A stretch of 56,748 nucleotides of DNA from CAKZQX01 sp034435975 (GCA_034435975.1 DAOTWD010000049.1:1-56748), one strand, 5' to 3'; counted from the first letter of the stretch, positions 7,760 to 17,127 are shown. Numbers and translations: made by a program. The notes: generated by a model not told the origin, from the letters alone.

Positions 7760-9490
7760 ATGCGAAGCATACCCGGACTCTTGTTGACGGTCACGATGAT
7801 CTTTTTGCTCGTTGGCACGCCATCAATCGCACAGCATGCAGTTCAAACGCCCTCAACACGTGATCCGAGCGATGAGCAATTGCTGGTAGTACGTATTCGA
7901 GCGCCAACGCCGAACGAAGCCCTCCAGCTGATACATAGCGGAGTTGATCTGCTGGGCGCGCGCGATGGAACCGATCTGTTTGCACTGGTGACAACAGCCG
8001 AACAGTCCACATTGCTGGCCGCTGGCTGGCCGGTGCAGGTGGATACTGTGCAAACCGCGCAATTCCAGCACGCGTATCTGCAGGCTTTTCCCACAGGGTA
8101 TCATAGCGTCGAAGAAATCGAGGCCTTTCTCTACGAGATGGCGGCAACCTATCCCCACCTGACGACACTGGTGCGCTTTGGCGAGTCCTGGGAACGGCAG
8201 CATCTTGGCGCGGACTATGGCTCTGATCTACTGGCGCTCCGGCTCACACATCACGATACACCGGGGCCAAAACCTGTTTTTGTGTTGCTCGCAGCCATCC
8301 ACGCCCGCGAACTGACAACCGCCGAAATCGCCATACGTTTTATTGACTATCTGCTGACGCAGTATGGCACCGACGCCGATGTGACCTGGATGTTGCATGA
8401 ACACGAGATCGTCGTTATTCCCATGGCGAATCCTGATGGCCGTAAACTGGCAGAGCAGGGCTATTCCCAGCGCAAGAACACGAACTATCTTAATGGCGGT
8501 GCCTGTGCCAGGCCACCACAGGAACGGAACCACTCTGGTGTCGATTTGAACCGTAATTTTGCGTTTGCCTGGGGAACCATTGATGGCCCACACATCTCAC
8601 CCTGCCGCCCGGTCTATCCCGGCCCGACTCCGGCTTCTGAGCCAGAAACGCAGGCATTGCAGGCGTTTATCCGGTCGTTATATCCCGATCATACCCGCCC
8701 GACCAGCGCCCAACCTGCTCCGGCAACGACCACAGGCATCTTGATCTCGCTACACTCGTATAGCGACCTGGTTCTGTGGCCATGGGGCCATACGACCGCC
8801 CCTACACCAAATGAACGTGCGTTGGTACGGCTTGGACAACGACTGGCACAGTTCACTGGCTATCTCCCAATGCAAAGCATTTTTTTGTATCCAACCTCGG
8901 GCACCACCGATGATTGGGCGTATGGCGAGTTGGGCCTGGCTTCGTATACGTTCGAGATCGGGCCATATGGTGGTATCTGTGGCGGATTTATGCCACCATA
9001 TGCGTGTATTGATGGAAATGAAGAACGTCATTTCTGGGCCGAGACGTTGCCTGCACTGCTCTATGCGGCACGGGTCGTGCGGGCACCCTATCGTGAACCC
9101 GCCGGCCCCGACGTGCGTGACCTCACAGTTCTTTATGACTCGCGGGTACTGACCCTGACTGCAACACTGGATGGACACACTCAACCAGTCGCAGGGGCAG
9201 AGCTGTATGTGGGACAATCTTCCTCAACAGCGCCAATCGCATTGCAACCGCTCGACGGTACCTTTGATACCGTGATTGAACAAGCGCAGGTCGTGCTTGG
9301 TCTACCCCACTTGAACTCACGTAATCTTATGGATAGCCAAAATAACAATGAACCAGAGCTGTTATTGTTGGTACAGGCATACAACGCCGATGGCAGTCAG
9401 GGGCCTATCAGTGCCACCTGGGGCCTGGCCACCAGGCGATGGCAGACATGGCTACCACTGGTTTACCAGCACGAAACGCAGAACTTTTAA
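7760..9490 (+). CDS. Secreted zinc carboxypeptidase, M14 family
   Basis: This 576-residue protein resembles carboxypeptidase T/A enzymes, which remove C-terminal residues from peptides. A signal peptide covers about residues 1-25 (hydrophobic LLLTVTMIFLLVG, then PSIAQ). A propeptide-like region (about 35-110) precedes the catalytic domain. The zinc ligands appear as HARE (His181, Glu184) and the later His in SLHSYS. NPDGR and DLNRNF fit the substrate-binding segment, and TFEIG carries the catalytic glutamate. A beta-rich tail follows. An upstream in-frame ATG at 7712 overlaps the previous gene. The ATG at 7760 has AGAAGG and starts the signal peptide, so I chose it. The stop codon lies inside the first copy of a repeated sequence (9484-9521). 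It is probably extracellular, for scavenging peptides. Confidence 0.9.
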   Translation: MRSIPGLLLTVTMIFLLVGTPSIAQHAVQTPSTRDPSDEQLLVVRIRAPTPNEALQLIHSGVDLLGARDGTDLFALVTTAEQSTLLAAGWPVQVDTVQTAQFQHAYLQAFPTGYHSVEEIEAFLYEMAATYPHLTTLVRFGESWERQHLGADYGSDLLALRLTHHDTPGPKPVFVLLAAIHARELTTAEIAIRFIDYLLTQYGTDADVTWMLHEHEIVVIPMANPDGRKLAEQGYSQRKNTNYLNGGACARPPQERNHSGVDLNRNFAFAWGTIDGPHISPCRPVYPGPTPASEPETQALQAFIRSLYPDHTRPTSAQPAPATTTGILISLHSYSDLVLWPWGHTTAPTPNERALVRLGQRLAQFTGYLPMQSIFLYPTSGTTDDWAYGELGLASYTFEIGPYGGICGGFMPPYACIDGNEERHFWAETLPALLYAARVVRAPYREPAGPDVRDLTVLYDSRVLTLTATLDGHTQPVAGAELYVGQSSSTAPIALQPLDGTFDTVIEQAQVVLGLPHLNSRNLMDSQNNNEPELLLLVQAYNADGSQGPISATWGLATRRWQTWLPLVYQHETQNF

Positions 9491-10115
9491 GCGCAAAGCG
9501 CAAAGCGATCAGGAGTCGCGGAGGTGTGAGGTGTGAGGTGTGAGGCGACGAGGCGACGAGGCGACGAGGCGACGAGGCGACGAGGCGATGAGGCGACGAG
9601 GCGACGAGACGTGAGGCGACGAGGTAGATGTAGCGCGTCCCTCTGGGGCGCGGGCCGCGGCGGCGCGCACAGCGCAAAGCAGGTGCCGCGTAGCGCGTCC
9701 CTCCGGGGCGCGCTACGCGGCGGTGCGCACTGTGAACCGGGCACGCGGGTGGGCACGCCGGAGCCGGGCCCTACGGCTTTTAAGCGGCGGCGCGCACAGC
9801 GCAAAGCAGGTGCCGCGTAGCGCGTCCCTCTGGGGCGCGGGCCGCGGCGGTGCGCACTGTGAACCGGGCACGCGGGTGGGCACGCCGGAGCCGGGCCCTA
9901 CGGCTTTTAAGCGCAAAGCGCAAAGCGATCAGGAGTCGCGGTGGTGTGAGGTGTGAGGCGACGAGGTGACGAGGCGACGAGGCGATGAGGCGACGAGGCG
10001 ACGAGGCGACGAGGTGACGAGGCGAGGCGGCGGTGCGCACTGTGAACCGGGCACGCGGGTGGGCACGCCGGAGCCGGGCCCTACGGCTGGTGGTAGCGGC
10101 GGCGCGCACAGCACA
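9484..10115 (+). repeat. Compound repeat cluster between two hydrolase genes
   Basis: Three kinds of repeat are interleaved. A 38-base sequence starting CTTTTAAGCGCAAAGCG occurs identically at 9484-9521 and 9904-9941. A GC-rich unit of about 62 bases (containing GTGAACCGGGCACGCGGGTG) occurs near 9717, 9844 and 10027. A second GC-rich unit (containing GCACAGCGCAAAGCAGGTG) occurs near 9657 and 9786, with a diverged copy near 10099. Between them run GCGACGAG octamers (about 9543-9620 and 9957-10025). The first copy contains the carboxypeptidase stop codon. Local duplication of a roughly 420-base block explains the layout. The open frames here are repeat artefacts, not genes. Confidence 0.85.
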
Positions 10116-10264
10116 AAACAGGGGATTACTGAGACGTGACGTTTTTTGGAGTGATAAGAATACGCAGAAAGCGAAAAAGGGCGACGTGTTTTCCGCTTTG
10201 CGCTTTGCACTTTGCGCTGAAGACACTATCCCCTTTGCGCTTTGTACTTAAGACACCTTCCCTG

Positions 10265-11395
10265 TTGCGCTTAGAAGTGTTGCCCTTACCGCTCATCAGC
10301 ATCTTGCTCTTGACGAGCTGTGCTGCATGGACAGATTTTTCCGGTAATACCCGGGCCACCGCCATTGCCGAACAAGAGAACCGCGCCTTCATCAGCACTA
10401 TCGACCGGCTACGCCGTGACTACCGTATTCCCGGTATGTCAGTGATCGTCATGCGTAACCAGCAGGAGGTACTGGCCAGGGGATTGGGATACGCCGATAT
10501 TGAACAGCGTATTCCGGCCAGCGAAATTACCCCCTACCACATCGCCTCTCTGACCAAACCACTGGCGACCACACTGATCCTCCAACTGGTCGAACAGGGG
10601 CGACTCAATCTTGATGCACCGTTTGCCAACTATGACCCTTACTACACCGACCTCTGCAACCTGATTCGCAGTCCGAATGGCTACTACGTCCCCGACTACA
10701 ACTGTTACACCCAGCAGATTACCATTCGACACCACCTTACCCACACAACCCAGGGCATTCCTGGTAGCAACTTTGAGTACCAGGGCGGCATTTTTGGCGT
10801 ACTGGCGCGCGTGATCAGCAATGCGGCTGGACGTGATTTCGAGTCATTGCTGGTTGACAACATTATCGTACCGCTCAATATGACCAGTACCGCCAGTAGT
10901 CAGCGCAATGCCCCGGCCCGCCTCGTTGAGCGCCTGGCGAAACCCTATCAGGTGAATGGTATGGGGAAGTTTGTGCGCGTAGACTATCCAGGGTCGGATG
11001 TTGATGCCGGATCCGGTATCATCTCCACCGTGGTTGATCTGGCGAAATTTGATGTAGCACTGGATATGAACCTGCTCATCACGGAAGAGTCCAAAGCATT
11101 GCTGTGGACACCAACCCGGGCGAATGATGGACAAACGCTCCCATACGGATTAGGCTGGTTTGTGCAGGACGTTGGTGGTACAAAGCTGGTCTGGCACTTC
11201 GGATGGCTGCCGGGAACCTTTTCGTCATTACTGCTCAAAGTACCAGAGCAGGAACTGACCTTCATTCTGCTGGCGAACGGCGATGGTGCCAGTGCGCCTT
11301 TTGTTGATGATCTGGCAACCGGCAATGTACTGGCTTCACCATTTGCAACAACGTTCCTGAAGCAGTTTGCACAACTGACAGATGCCGCGGAATAG
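10265..11395 (+). CDS. Class C beta-lactamase-like serine hydrolase, lipoprotein
   Basis: This encodes a serine hydrolase of the beta-lactamase/penicillin-binding fold (esterase, D-peptidase or lactamase; activity not predictable). With the TTG at 10265, it has a hydrophobic signal ending LLLTSC, a lipobox, so it is probably membrane-anchored outside the cell. The catalytic SLTK tetrad sits near residue 95 and the C-terminal HFG (in VWHFGW) takes the place of the KTG-type motif. The usual Tyr-x-Asn motif is not clear: the region reads YQGGIFGVLARVI. The start is uncertain. The frame is open back to a GTG at 10136 with AGGGG upstream, but that adds a repeat-derived basic leader. GTG at 10277 would drop the charged n-region. 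Confidence 0.82.
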   Translation: MRLEVLPLPLISILLLTSCAAWTDFSGNTRATAIAEQENRAFISTIDRLRRDYRIPGMSVIVMRNQQEVLARGLGYADIEQRIPASEITPYHIASLTKPLATTLILQLVEQGRLNLDAPFANYDPYYTDLCNLIRSPNGYYVPDYNCYTQQITIRHHLTHTTQGIPGSNFEYQGGIFGVLARVISNAAGRDFESLLVDNIIVPLNMTSTASSQRNAPARLVERLAKPYQVNGMGKFVRVDYPGSDVDAGSGIISTVVDLAKFDVALDMNLLITEESKALLWTPTRANDGQTLPYGLGWFVQDVGGTKLVWHFGWLPGTFSSLLLKVPEQELTFILLANGDGASAPFVDDLATGNVLASPFATTFLKQFAQLTDAAE

Positions 11396-11448
11396 GCTTG
11401 TGATCCCTGGAAGAATAGACCAGCGCGCAGTAGAATACAAAGGCGTAG

Positions 11449-11469
11449 GGGCGACCCTTGTGGTCGCCC
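11449..11469. repeat. REP-like palindrome before ald
   Basis: A perfect 8-bp inverted repeat, GGGCGACC (11449-11456) with GGTCGCCC (11462-11469) around CTTGT, lies 37 bases before the alanine dehydrogenase start. It has the form of a common bacterial intergenic palindrome beginning GTAGGGGCG. A half copy of a similar palindrome (TAGGGGCGGGTTTGAAACC) lies at 13811-13829, before ldh. It may cap the mRNA of the preceding gene. It is not followed by a T tract. Confidence 0.6.
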
Positions 11470-11506
11470 GCATGACCATAGCAATCGCAACGAGGGAGGA
11501 TCAACG

Positions 11507-12637
11507 ATGATCATTGGCGTACCCAAAGAAATCAAAGATAACGAGTATCGTGTCGCCCTGACACCCGGCGGTGTACAGCACCTGGTGACCAGGGGGCATC
11601 ATGTGTTGATTGAGACCGCTGCAGGTGAGGGTAGTCAGTTTACGGATGCCGAATATCGTCAGGCTGGGGGCCAGATCGTGCCAACAGCGGCTGACGCCTG
11701 GAGTGCCCAGTTGGTATTGAAGGTCAAAGAGCCTCAACCGTCCGAATATGGCTGGTTGCGCTCCGACCTAACCCTGTTTACCTATCTGCACCTGGCCGCC
11801 GCTGAATCACTGGTCGGGGCAATGCAAGCCAGTGGCGTGACCGGTATTGCCTACGAAACTGTGGAATTACCCGACCACCGTCTTCCTATGCTCACACCAA
11901 TGAGTGAAGTTGCTGGACGCATGGCGGTACAAATTGGTGCCCATTATCTGGAGAAGATGAACGGCGGGCGCGGTAAGCTGCTGGGTGGTGTTCCAGGTGT
12001 ATTGCCAGCCCAGGTGGTCATTCTTGGCGCAGGGGTTGTTGGCACGAACGCCGCCCAGATTGCCCTGGGTATGGGAGCCCAGGTGACACTGATCGATACC
12101 AACCTTGATCGCCTGCGCTATCTGGGTGAGACGCTGCATGGGCGGCTCAATACGCTTAGTTCAAATGCCCTCAACATTACTGAAGCGGTGCGCAATGCCG
12201 ATCTGCTGATTGGTGCGGTACTGATTACGGGAGCAAAAGCGCCGATGCTGGTAACACGCCAGATGATCAGTACGATGCAACCGGGGAGTGTCGTTATTGA
12301 TGTGGCCGTCGATCAAGGAGGCTGCATTGAGACAACACGCCCGACAACCCATTCGCACCCGACCTTCCTGGTCGATGAGGTGATCCACTACTGCGTTGCC
12401 AACATGCCCGGGGCCGTGCCACGTACCAGTACCTACGCTCTGAATAATGCCACCTTGCCCTACATCACCCGGCTGGCGGAACTGGGCGTTGAAGCCGCCA
12501 TCGCGGCTGATCCGGCGCTGGCAAAAGGGGTGAACACATACAAGGGACATATCACCTATGCGGCGGTCGCTGCGGCCTTTGGGCGCGAATACACCGCTCT
12601 TGACACATTGCTGCCGATCCATTCGACTGACACCTGA
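11507..12637 (+). CDS. ald: Alanine dehydrogenase
   Basis: This encodes a 376-residue NAD-dependent L-alanine dehydrogenase, interconverting alanine with pyruvate and ammonia in the cytoplasm. It starts with the family signature GVPKEIKDNEYRVALTPGG. The catalytic-domain lysine appears in LVLKVKEPQ and the histidine segment in TYLHLAAA. The Rossmann dinucleotide-binding loop is GAGVVGTNAAQIALGMGA (about residues 174-191), followed by a conserved acidic residue (IDTN) that prefers NAD. DVAVDQGGCIET and the ending region with GVNTYKGHITY are typical. Length is normal (about 370). The ATG follows GGGAGGATCAACG. With lactate dehydrogenase and pyruvate kinase downstream, it forms a pyruvate-centred neighbourhood. 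Confidence 0.96.
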   Translation: MIIGVPKEIKDNEYRVALTPGGVQHLVTRGHHVLIETAAGEGSQFTDAEYRQAGGQIVPTAADAWSAQLVLKVKEPQPSEYGWLRSDLTLFTYLHLAAAESLVGAMQASGVTGIAYETVELPDHRLPMLTPMSEVAGRMAVQIGAHYLEKMNGGRGKLLGGVPGVLPAQVVILGAGVVGTNAAQIALGMGAQVTLIDTNLDRLRYLGETLHGRLNTLSSNALNITEAVRNADLLIGAVLITGAKAPMLVTRQMISTMQPGSVVIDVAVDQGGCIETTRPTTHSHPTFLVDEVIHYCVANMPGAVPRTSTYALNNATLPYITRLAELGVEAAIAADPALAKGVNTYKGHITYAAVAAAFGREYTALDTLLPIHSTDT

Positions 12638-12660
12638 TAGACGATAGAAAGGTATGAACG

Positions 12661-13788
12661 ATGCGCCGGTACGGAGTCAGATTACTCACCTGTTTGATGC
12701 TTGCTGGAGCCAGTATGCTGGTTATGCAAACACGGAGTGAAATATGGCGCTCTGTGCTCCAACTGATCCGACCCGAACCGCCCGCGTCGATTACGGCCCT
12801 TCCGCTCCATCCCCCGGTGCCGCGAATAGGATTACAACCGATCATCATCTCGACTATCCCTGCACCTCTGGTCACCATTACGCCCGCACCAACAGCATCC
12901 TTCCGCCCTGCAGAAACAGTACCTCCAGCGTCGCTCTCTCATGACATTTCAATCGCTGATGCCGATCAGCCAGAATCCGAACCACGCTCACCAGCAGTTC
13001 TGGTACCTGAGCCTTCGGCCACACGCCCGCCTGAGCCAACCATGCCACTGTCACCCGCCCCGATGTTGCCACCCGACACACGAACCGGGTCGCCTCCACT
13101 CCTTGAACCCGTTCTGCCACCGCTACCCGACATACCGGTGATCATCAATGGGCGGGTGTATGATGCCTATATTCCTGCCGCGCTGAAGCAGCAACAGGCT
13201 TATCCATACTCCTGTGAATTTGATGCAGCCTGGGTTATCTTGCACACCTACGGCTTTGAGCCAACAGTAGACGATCTGATAGGCATGGTTGGTGTCGATC
13301 CGAGTATTGAACCATATATTGGATCAGAAACTGTACAGGGACATATCATTTATGGTGGGGATATTTTCAACGCCTTTTCAGGCGACTATACCGGTAATTT
13401 CCTGGCCCGTTCGACTGGTGCTGCGATGCGCCGTGCCTTTGAACCCTATGGCCTGGAGGTTACTCCGGTTCATGACCGACCGGGCATCGAAGCCGCGCTG
13501 CGCTATGGAGCACTGATCTGGATGAAGACGACGGTGGACTTTACGTCCTGGCGACCGGCGATCTGGCAACTGCCCGATGGCCGCACCTACCAGACCGTTC
13601 TGGGCAATGATCACGCGGTCGTGGTCATAGGCTTCAATGCTGATGTGGCTGTTATCCGCGACGTGCTGGGGCCAACCAGTAGCAACTGGCAGCGGCCCTA
13701 CGAATACGAAGTCAACTGGGACACCTTTATGGCGACCTGGCAAGCTCAGTCGTTTGACGCTCTGGCTGTTGCCCCGCCCACACGCTGA
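12661..13788 (+). CDS. Exported C39-like cysteine peptidase domain protein
   Basis: This 375-residue protein has a membrane anchor or signal sequence at residues 5-24. Next comes a long low-complexity Pro/Ser/Thr/Glu-rich linker (about 40-155) and then a papain-fold domain like Peptidase_C39_2. The likely catalytic cysteine is in YPYSCEFDAAW (about residue 184). The histidine is in GNDHAVVVIGF, and the aspartate in VIRDVLGP. The order Cys...His...Asp is right for this family. Such domains either cleave leader peptides or act on the cell wall, but no bacteriocin or ABC exporter is adjacent, so the substrate is unknown. The start is an ATG with AGAAAGG. It is 23 bases after ald and may be co-transcribed. 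Confidence 0.78.
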   Translation: MRRYGVRLLTCLMLAGASMLVMQTRSEIWRSVLQLIRPEPPASITALPLHPPVPRIGLQPIIISTIPAPLVTITPAPTASFRPAETVPPASLSHDISIADADQPESEPRSPAVLVPEPSATRPPEPTMPLSPAPMLPPDTRTGSPPLLEPVLPPLPDIPVIINGRVYDAYIPAALKQQQAYPYSCEFDAAWVILHTYGFEPTVDDLIGMVGVDPSIEPYIGSETVQGHIIYGGDIFNAFSGDYTGNFLARSTGAAMRRAFEPYGLEVTPVHDRPGIEAALRYGALIWMKTTVDFTSWRPAIWQLPDGRTYQTVLGNDHAVVVIGFNADVAVIRDVLGPTSSNWQRPYEYEVNWDTFMATWQAQSFDALAVAPPTR

Positions 13789-13853
13789 TCAGTCTGGGCA
13801 TATGCCATGGTAGGGGCGGGTTTGAAACCTGATGCAGAAAGGAATAACCTGGA

Positions 13854-14792
13854 ATGAAGATAGGAATTGTTGGGACAGGAATGGTTGGGGCTACAGCGGC
13901 CTATGCGCTGGTGATGCGCGGGATTGGCAGCGAAATTGTCTTGATTGATAAGAACGTTGAGCGAGCTCGCGCTGAAGCGGCAGACATCCTGCATGCTGTG
14001 CCATTCGCCCATCCGGTGCGGGTGCAGGTGGGCCAGTATGTCGATCTGGTGGGCAGTCGCGTGGTCATTATTGCTGCTGGTGTTGCCCAACAACCTGGTG
14101 AAACGCGGTTGCAACTCTTAGAACGGAATGCAGCAATTTTCCGCAGCATTGTTCCCGAAATTTTGCACTATGCACCCGATGCAGTGCTGGTCGTTGCTAC
14201 CAACCCTGTTGACATTATGACCCACCTGACTGCACGCTACGCGGCCGCCCAGCAGGTGCCCGCCCAACAGGTGATTGGATCAGGGACAATGCTCGACACG
14301 GCTCGCTTTCGCTCGCTGCTGGGAACCCAGTTGAACGTTGATTCCGCCCACATTCACGGCTATGTTATTGGCGAACATGGCGACTCGGAAGTACTGGTCT
14401 GGTCGCTGGTCACGGTTGGTGTTATTCCGCTGGCCGATTTTTGCCACGACCAGCATATCCGTCTTGACGAGACCATTCGGGCCGAGATTGATCACCACGT
14501 GAGGCGCGCCGCCTATCAGATTATCGAGGGCAAGGGCGCGACGTACTATGGCGTCGGTGGCGCTCTGGCACGGATTGTGGAAGCCATTTTAGACGACCAG
14601 CGCGCCATTTTGACCGTATGCGCCCCTATGCCCGACGTCGCGGGCATTCAAGATGTCACTGTGGCAATGCCCCACATGGTGGGTGGCCGTGGCAATATGG
14701 GTACCCTTGCGTTGCCTCTCAGTGTGACTGAGGAGACCGCTTTGCAAGCCAGTGCCCGGATTGTGAAGGAAGCAATCGACGCTATTGGGTAA
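13854..14792 (+). CDS. ldh: L-lactate dehydrogenase
   Basis: This encodes a 312-residue member of the lactate/malate dehydrogenase family. The NAD loop is GIVGTGMVGATAAYALV (residues 4-20), and NAD preference is shown by LIDKN. The specificity segment reads AGVAQQPGETR, with glutamine in the position that is arginine in malate dehydrogenases. GETRLQLLERN and the catalytic loop GEHGDSEV are lactate-dehydrogenase type. VATNPVDIMT is conserved. I therefore call it L-lactate rather than malate dehydrogenase, although phototrophic Chloroflexia also carry a related malate enzyme. It reduces pyruvate to lactate in the cytoplasm. The start is an ATG after AAAGGAATAACC. Pyruvate kinase follows, supplying its substrate. 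Confidence 0.9.
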   Translation: MKIGIVGTGMVGATAAYALVMRGIGSEIVLIDKNVERARAEAADILHAVPFAHPVRVQVGQYVDLVGSRVVIIAAGVAQQPGETRLQLLERNAAIFRSIVPEILHYAPDAVLVVATNPVDIMTHLTARYAAAQQVPAQQVIGSGTMLDTARFRSLLGTQLNVDSAHIHGYVIGEHGDSEVLVWSLVTVGVIPLADFCHDQHIRLDETIRAEIDHHVRRAAYQIIEGKGATYYGVGGALARIVEAILDDQRAILTVCAPMPDVAGIQDVTVAMPHMVGGRGNMGTLALPLSVTEETALQASARIVKEAIDAIG

Positions 14793-14886
14793 ACAAAAGA
14801 ACCCCGGTCATTACCTGAAGGGAAGCACGGCAGTCATGTACTGACCAGCTCGAGAATCAAACCCTGCCTTATCCGTTCATCGGGGA

Positions 14887-14908
14887 CAGACGCGCCAGGG
14901 TGCGTCTG
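14887..14908 (+). terminator. Hairpin between ldh and pyk
   Basis: A 7-bp stem (CAGACGC at 14887-14893 with GCGTCTG at 14902-14908, eight-base loop) lies about 95 bases after ldh and 34 before pyk. It has no strong T tract. It could be a weak terminator of ldh or part of the pyk leader. Confidence 0.35.
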
Positions 14909-14942
14909 CTCTGATTATACATATGACAAGGATAGACTGCTT

Positions 14943-16364
14943 ATGCGCCGTACCAAGATTATTGCGACCATTGGCCCTGCGACCAGCACACCAGAACAGA
15001 TCGCTGCCTTGATCGATGCCGGCATGGATGTCGCCCGCCTGAACTTCTCACATGGTACCCACACGGATCATGCCCGGCATATCGCCACTGTACGTGCCAC
15101 CGCCACCAGCGCTGCACGATCCGTCGCCATCTTGCAGGATCTGCAAGGCCCCAAAATTCGTACCGGCGCACTCAGAGAGCGTGCGCCCGTGGTATTGACA
15201 ACGGGACAGTCCTTTACCATCACCACACGGCCTGTCCCTGGTGATGCTCAGCAGGTGAGTACAACCTATGAACTGTTGCCTACAGACGTTCACCCCGGTG
15301 ATCGTATTTTACTCTCCGACGGTCTGATCGAGTTGCAGGTCATCCGCACCACCACAACCGACACTATTTGCGAAGTGGTGCATGGCGGCAACCTGCGTGA
15401 ACATCAGGGAATCAATTTGCCGGGTGTCAATGTCAGTGCCTCCTCGGTCACACCGAAAGACCTCGAAGATCTAGATTTCGGGCTGGCTCACGATGTCGAT
15501 TATGTCGCACTCTCGTTTGTGCGCTGTGCTGACGACATCCTGTCCGTCAAAGAGCATATGGCACGACGGCAGAAACTCACGCCCGTCATTGCCAAAATTG
15601 AACGGTCGGAAGCCGTCGAAAGACTGGCCGACATTCTGGCAGTCACTGATGGCGTGATGATCGCTCGTGGCGATCTCGGCGTCGAGTTACCACCGGCCCA
15701 GGTACCCATTGTGCAGAAGCAGATTATTGAGGCCGCAAATCGTATGGGTATTCCAGTCATTACGGCCACCCAGATGCTCGAGTCGATGATTCTCAATCCG
15801 CGCCCTACCCGTGCTGAAACCAGTGATGTCGCCAATGCAATCATTGATGGCACCGATGCGATTATGCTCAGTGGCGAAACCGCCGTTGGTCAATATCCCA
15901 TCGAATCACTGAAGATGATGGCACTCGTAGCTGAGATTGTCGAAGCGAGCGGACGTCATGGGGATCGCTCCACCACACCGCGCTGGGCACTCCCCGACGT
16001 ACGCTCAGTCGATTGGGCAATTGGCGCCGCTGCTAGCGCGATTGTACAGACCATCCCCATTCGGGCCATTGTGGTCTTTACGCAGACCGGCAATACCGCC
16101 CGTATGGTGGCGCACTATCGTCCTACAGTACCGATCATTGCATTTACGCCCTCAGAACAGGTATACCGCCGCTTGAGTCTCCTCTGGGGTGTTATTCCGC
16201 TCCGTACCGAGCCAGGGGATAGCCTGCAACAACTGGAGCCTCACTTCCGGGCCGAATTGATCCAACGGGGCTATGCCGAACCCGGCGACATGATTGTCAT
16301 CACAGGCGGTCATCCGACCTACATGCGCGCTCAGACCAACTTTTTGAAGATCCACACCTTATAG
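14943..16364 (+). CDS. pyk: Pyruvate kinase
   Basis: This encodes a 473-residue pyruvate kinase, the last step of glycolysis (phosphoenolpyruvate + ADP to pyruvate + ATP). The N-terminus RRTKIIATIGPAT and DVARLNFSHG are characteristic. Other family motifs are LQDLQGPKIRTG, the region IEGRSEAVE-like AKIERSEAVE with the active-site lysine, MIARGDLGVELP, ITATQMLESM and DGTDAIMLSGETAVGQYP. The C-terminal alpha/beta domain is present and ends without the extra PEP-utiliser-like domain found in bacilli. The ATG at 14943 is the natural start. It lies 150 bases after ldh. Confidence 0.97.
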   Translation: MRRTKIIATIGPATSTPEQIAALIDAGMDVARLNFSHGTHTDHARHIATVRATATSAARSVAILQDLQGPKIRTGALRERAPVVLTTGQSFTITTRPVPGDAQQVSTTYELLPTDVHPGDRILLSDGLIELQVIRTTTTDTICEVVHGGNLREHQGINLPGVNVSASSVTPKDLEDLDFGLAHDVDYVALSFVRCADDILSVKEHMARRQKLTPVIAKIERSEAVERLADILAVTDGVMIARGDLGVELPPAQVPIVQKQIIEAANRMGIPVITATQMLESMILNPRPTRAETSDVANAIIDGTDAIMLSGETAVGQYPIESLKMMALVAEIVEASGRHGDRSTTPRWALPDVRSVDWAIGAAASAIVQTIPIRAIVVFTQTGNTARMVAHYRPTVPIIAFTPSEQVYRRLSLLWGVIPLRTEPGDSLQQLEPHFRAELIQRGYAEPGDMIVITGGHPTYMRAQTNFLKIHTL

Positions 16365-16396
16365 GAGGACAATACATCCAGCACATCAGGATTCTC

Positions 16397-16495
16397 TGGT
16401 ATCATAATATAGTAGACGCAATCACAAAATTCAGGCGTGAAACTGTCAGGTTGGGCCTTCCCAACCCACCACCCGGTGCACCGGTTCAGCCTGAC
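16397..16495 (+). promoter_or_regulatory. msrB promoter and folded leader (three-way junction)
   Basis: An extended -10 element, TGG-TATCAT (16397-16405), would start transcription near 16412. The leader can fold as an outer stem GTCAGG (16445-16450) with CCTGAC (16490-16495). It encloses two hairpins: TTGGG-CCTT-CCCAA (16451-16464) and CCGG-TGCA-CCGG (16473-16484). The outer stem ends two bases before the Shine-Dalgarno AGGAG, so folding could affect translation. The complementarity is seen; regulation is inferred. No known riboswitch class is recognised. Confidence 0.45.
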
Positions 16496-16509
16496 CAGGA
16501 GATAGAACG

Positions 16510-16935
16510 ATGACACAGCAGAAACTGGTAAAGTCAGATCATGAGTGGCAACAAGAACTCACACCAGAACAATATTATGTCACACGACAGAAAGGCACCG
16601 AGCGACCTTTCACCGGCCAGTACTACAACACCAAAGAACGCGGTATTTATCGCTGTGTGTGTTGCGGAACTCCCCTGTTTAGCTCGCATACAAAGTACGA
16701 TTCGGGAACGGGATGGCCCAGTTTTTGGCAACCTATCTCTCCTGAGAGTATACGCACAGAAACAGATGTCAGCCTGTTTATGCGGCGGACAGAAGTCCTT
16801 TGTAACACGTGTGATGCACATCTTGGCCACGTCTTTGAGGATGGCCCTGCGCCCACCGGCCTGCGCTATTGTATGAACTCAGCCGCGCTCAAACTGGACA
16901 AAGTGGATGGAATGTCCGCAGATGAGACAGATTAG
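16510..16935 (+). CDS. msrB: Peptide methionine-R-sulfoxide reductase MsrB
   Basis: This encodes a 141-residue repair enzyme that reduces methionine-R-sulfoxide in oxidised proteins using thioredoxin. Zinc-binding cysteine pairs appear as CVCCG and CNTC. YDSGTGWPSFW and VFEDGPAPTGLRYC are the family signature, and the catalytic cysteine is the one in RYCMNS. The length matches single-domain MsrB, and no MsrA domain is fused. Its ATG follows CCAGGAG. It has its own probable promoter and a folded leader, and it is convergent with rpoC, which ends at 17190 on the other strand. Confidence 0.96.
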   Translation: MTQQKLVKSDHEWQQELTPEQYYVTRQKGTERPFTGQYYNTKERGIYRCVCCGTPLFSSHTKYDSGTGWPSFWQPISPESIRTETDVSLFMRRTEVLCNTCDAHLGHVFEDGPAPTGLRYCMNSAALKLDKVDGMSADETD

Positions 16936-17127
16936 ATTAGGCAGATGTTACAAAACACAGCGGGTAGCCCCCGGCCTCTCCTGTTCCGCTGATTGTTGTC
17001 GTGAAGGTGCGTGTCACGTGGTAGGCTAGCGGATATTCCATTCACACTGCATCATTTGTGTATTCGTGGTTTTCTTCGTGGTTCATGCTACACGATACAA
17101 CCACGTATGCCGAGACGCGAAAATAGT

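Noticed and set aside
9533..9956. Several open frames in the GC-rich repeat cluster on both strands
   Set aside because: They are duplicates of each other caused by the repeats and have very low-complexity sequence.
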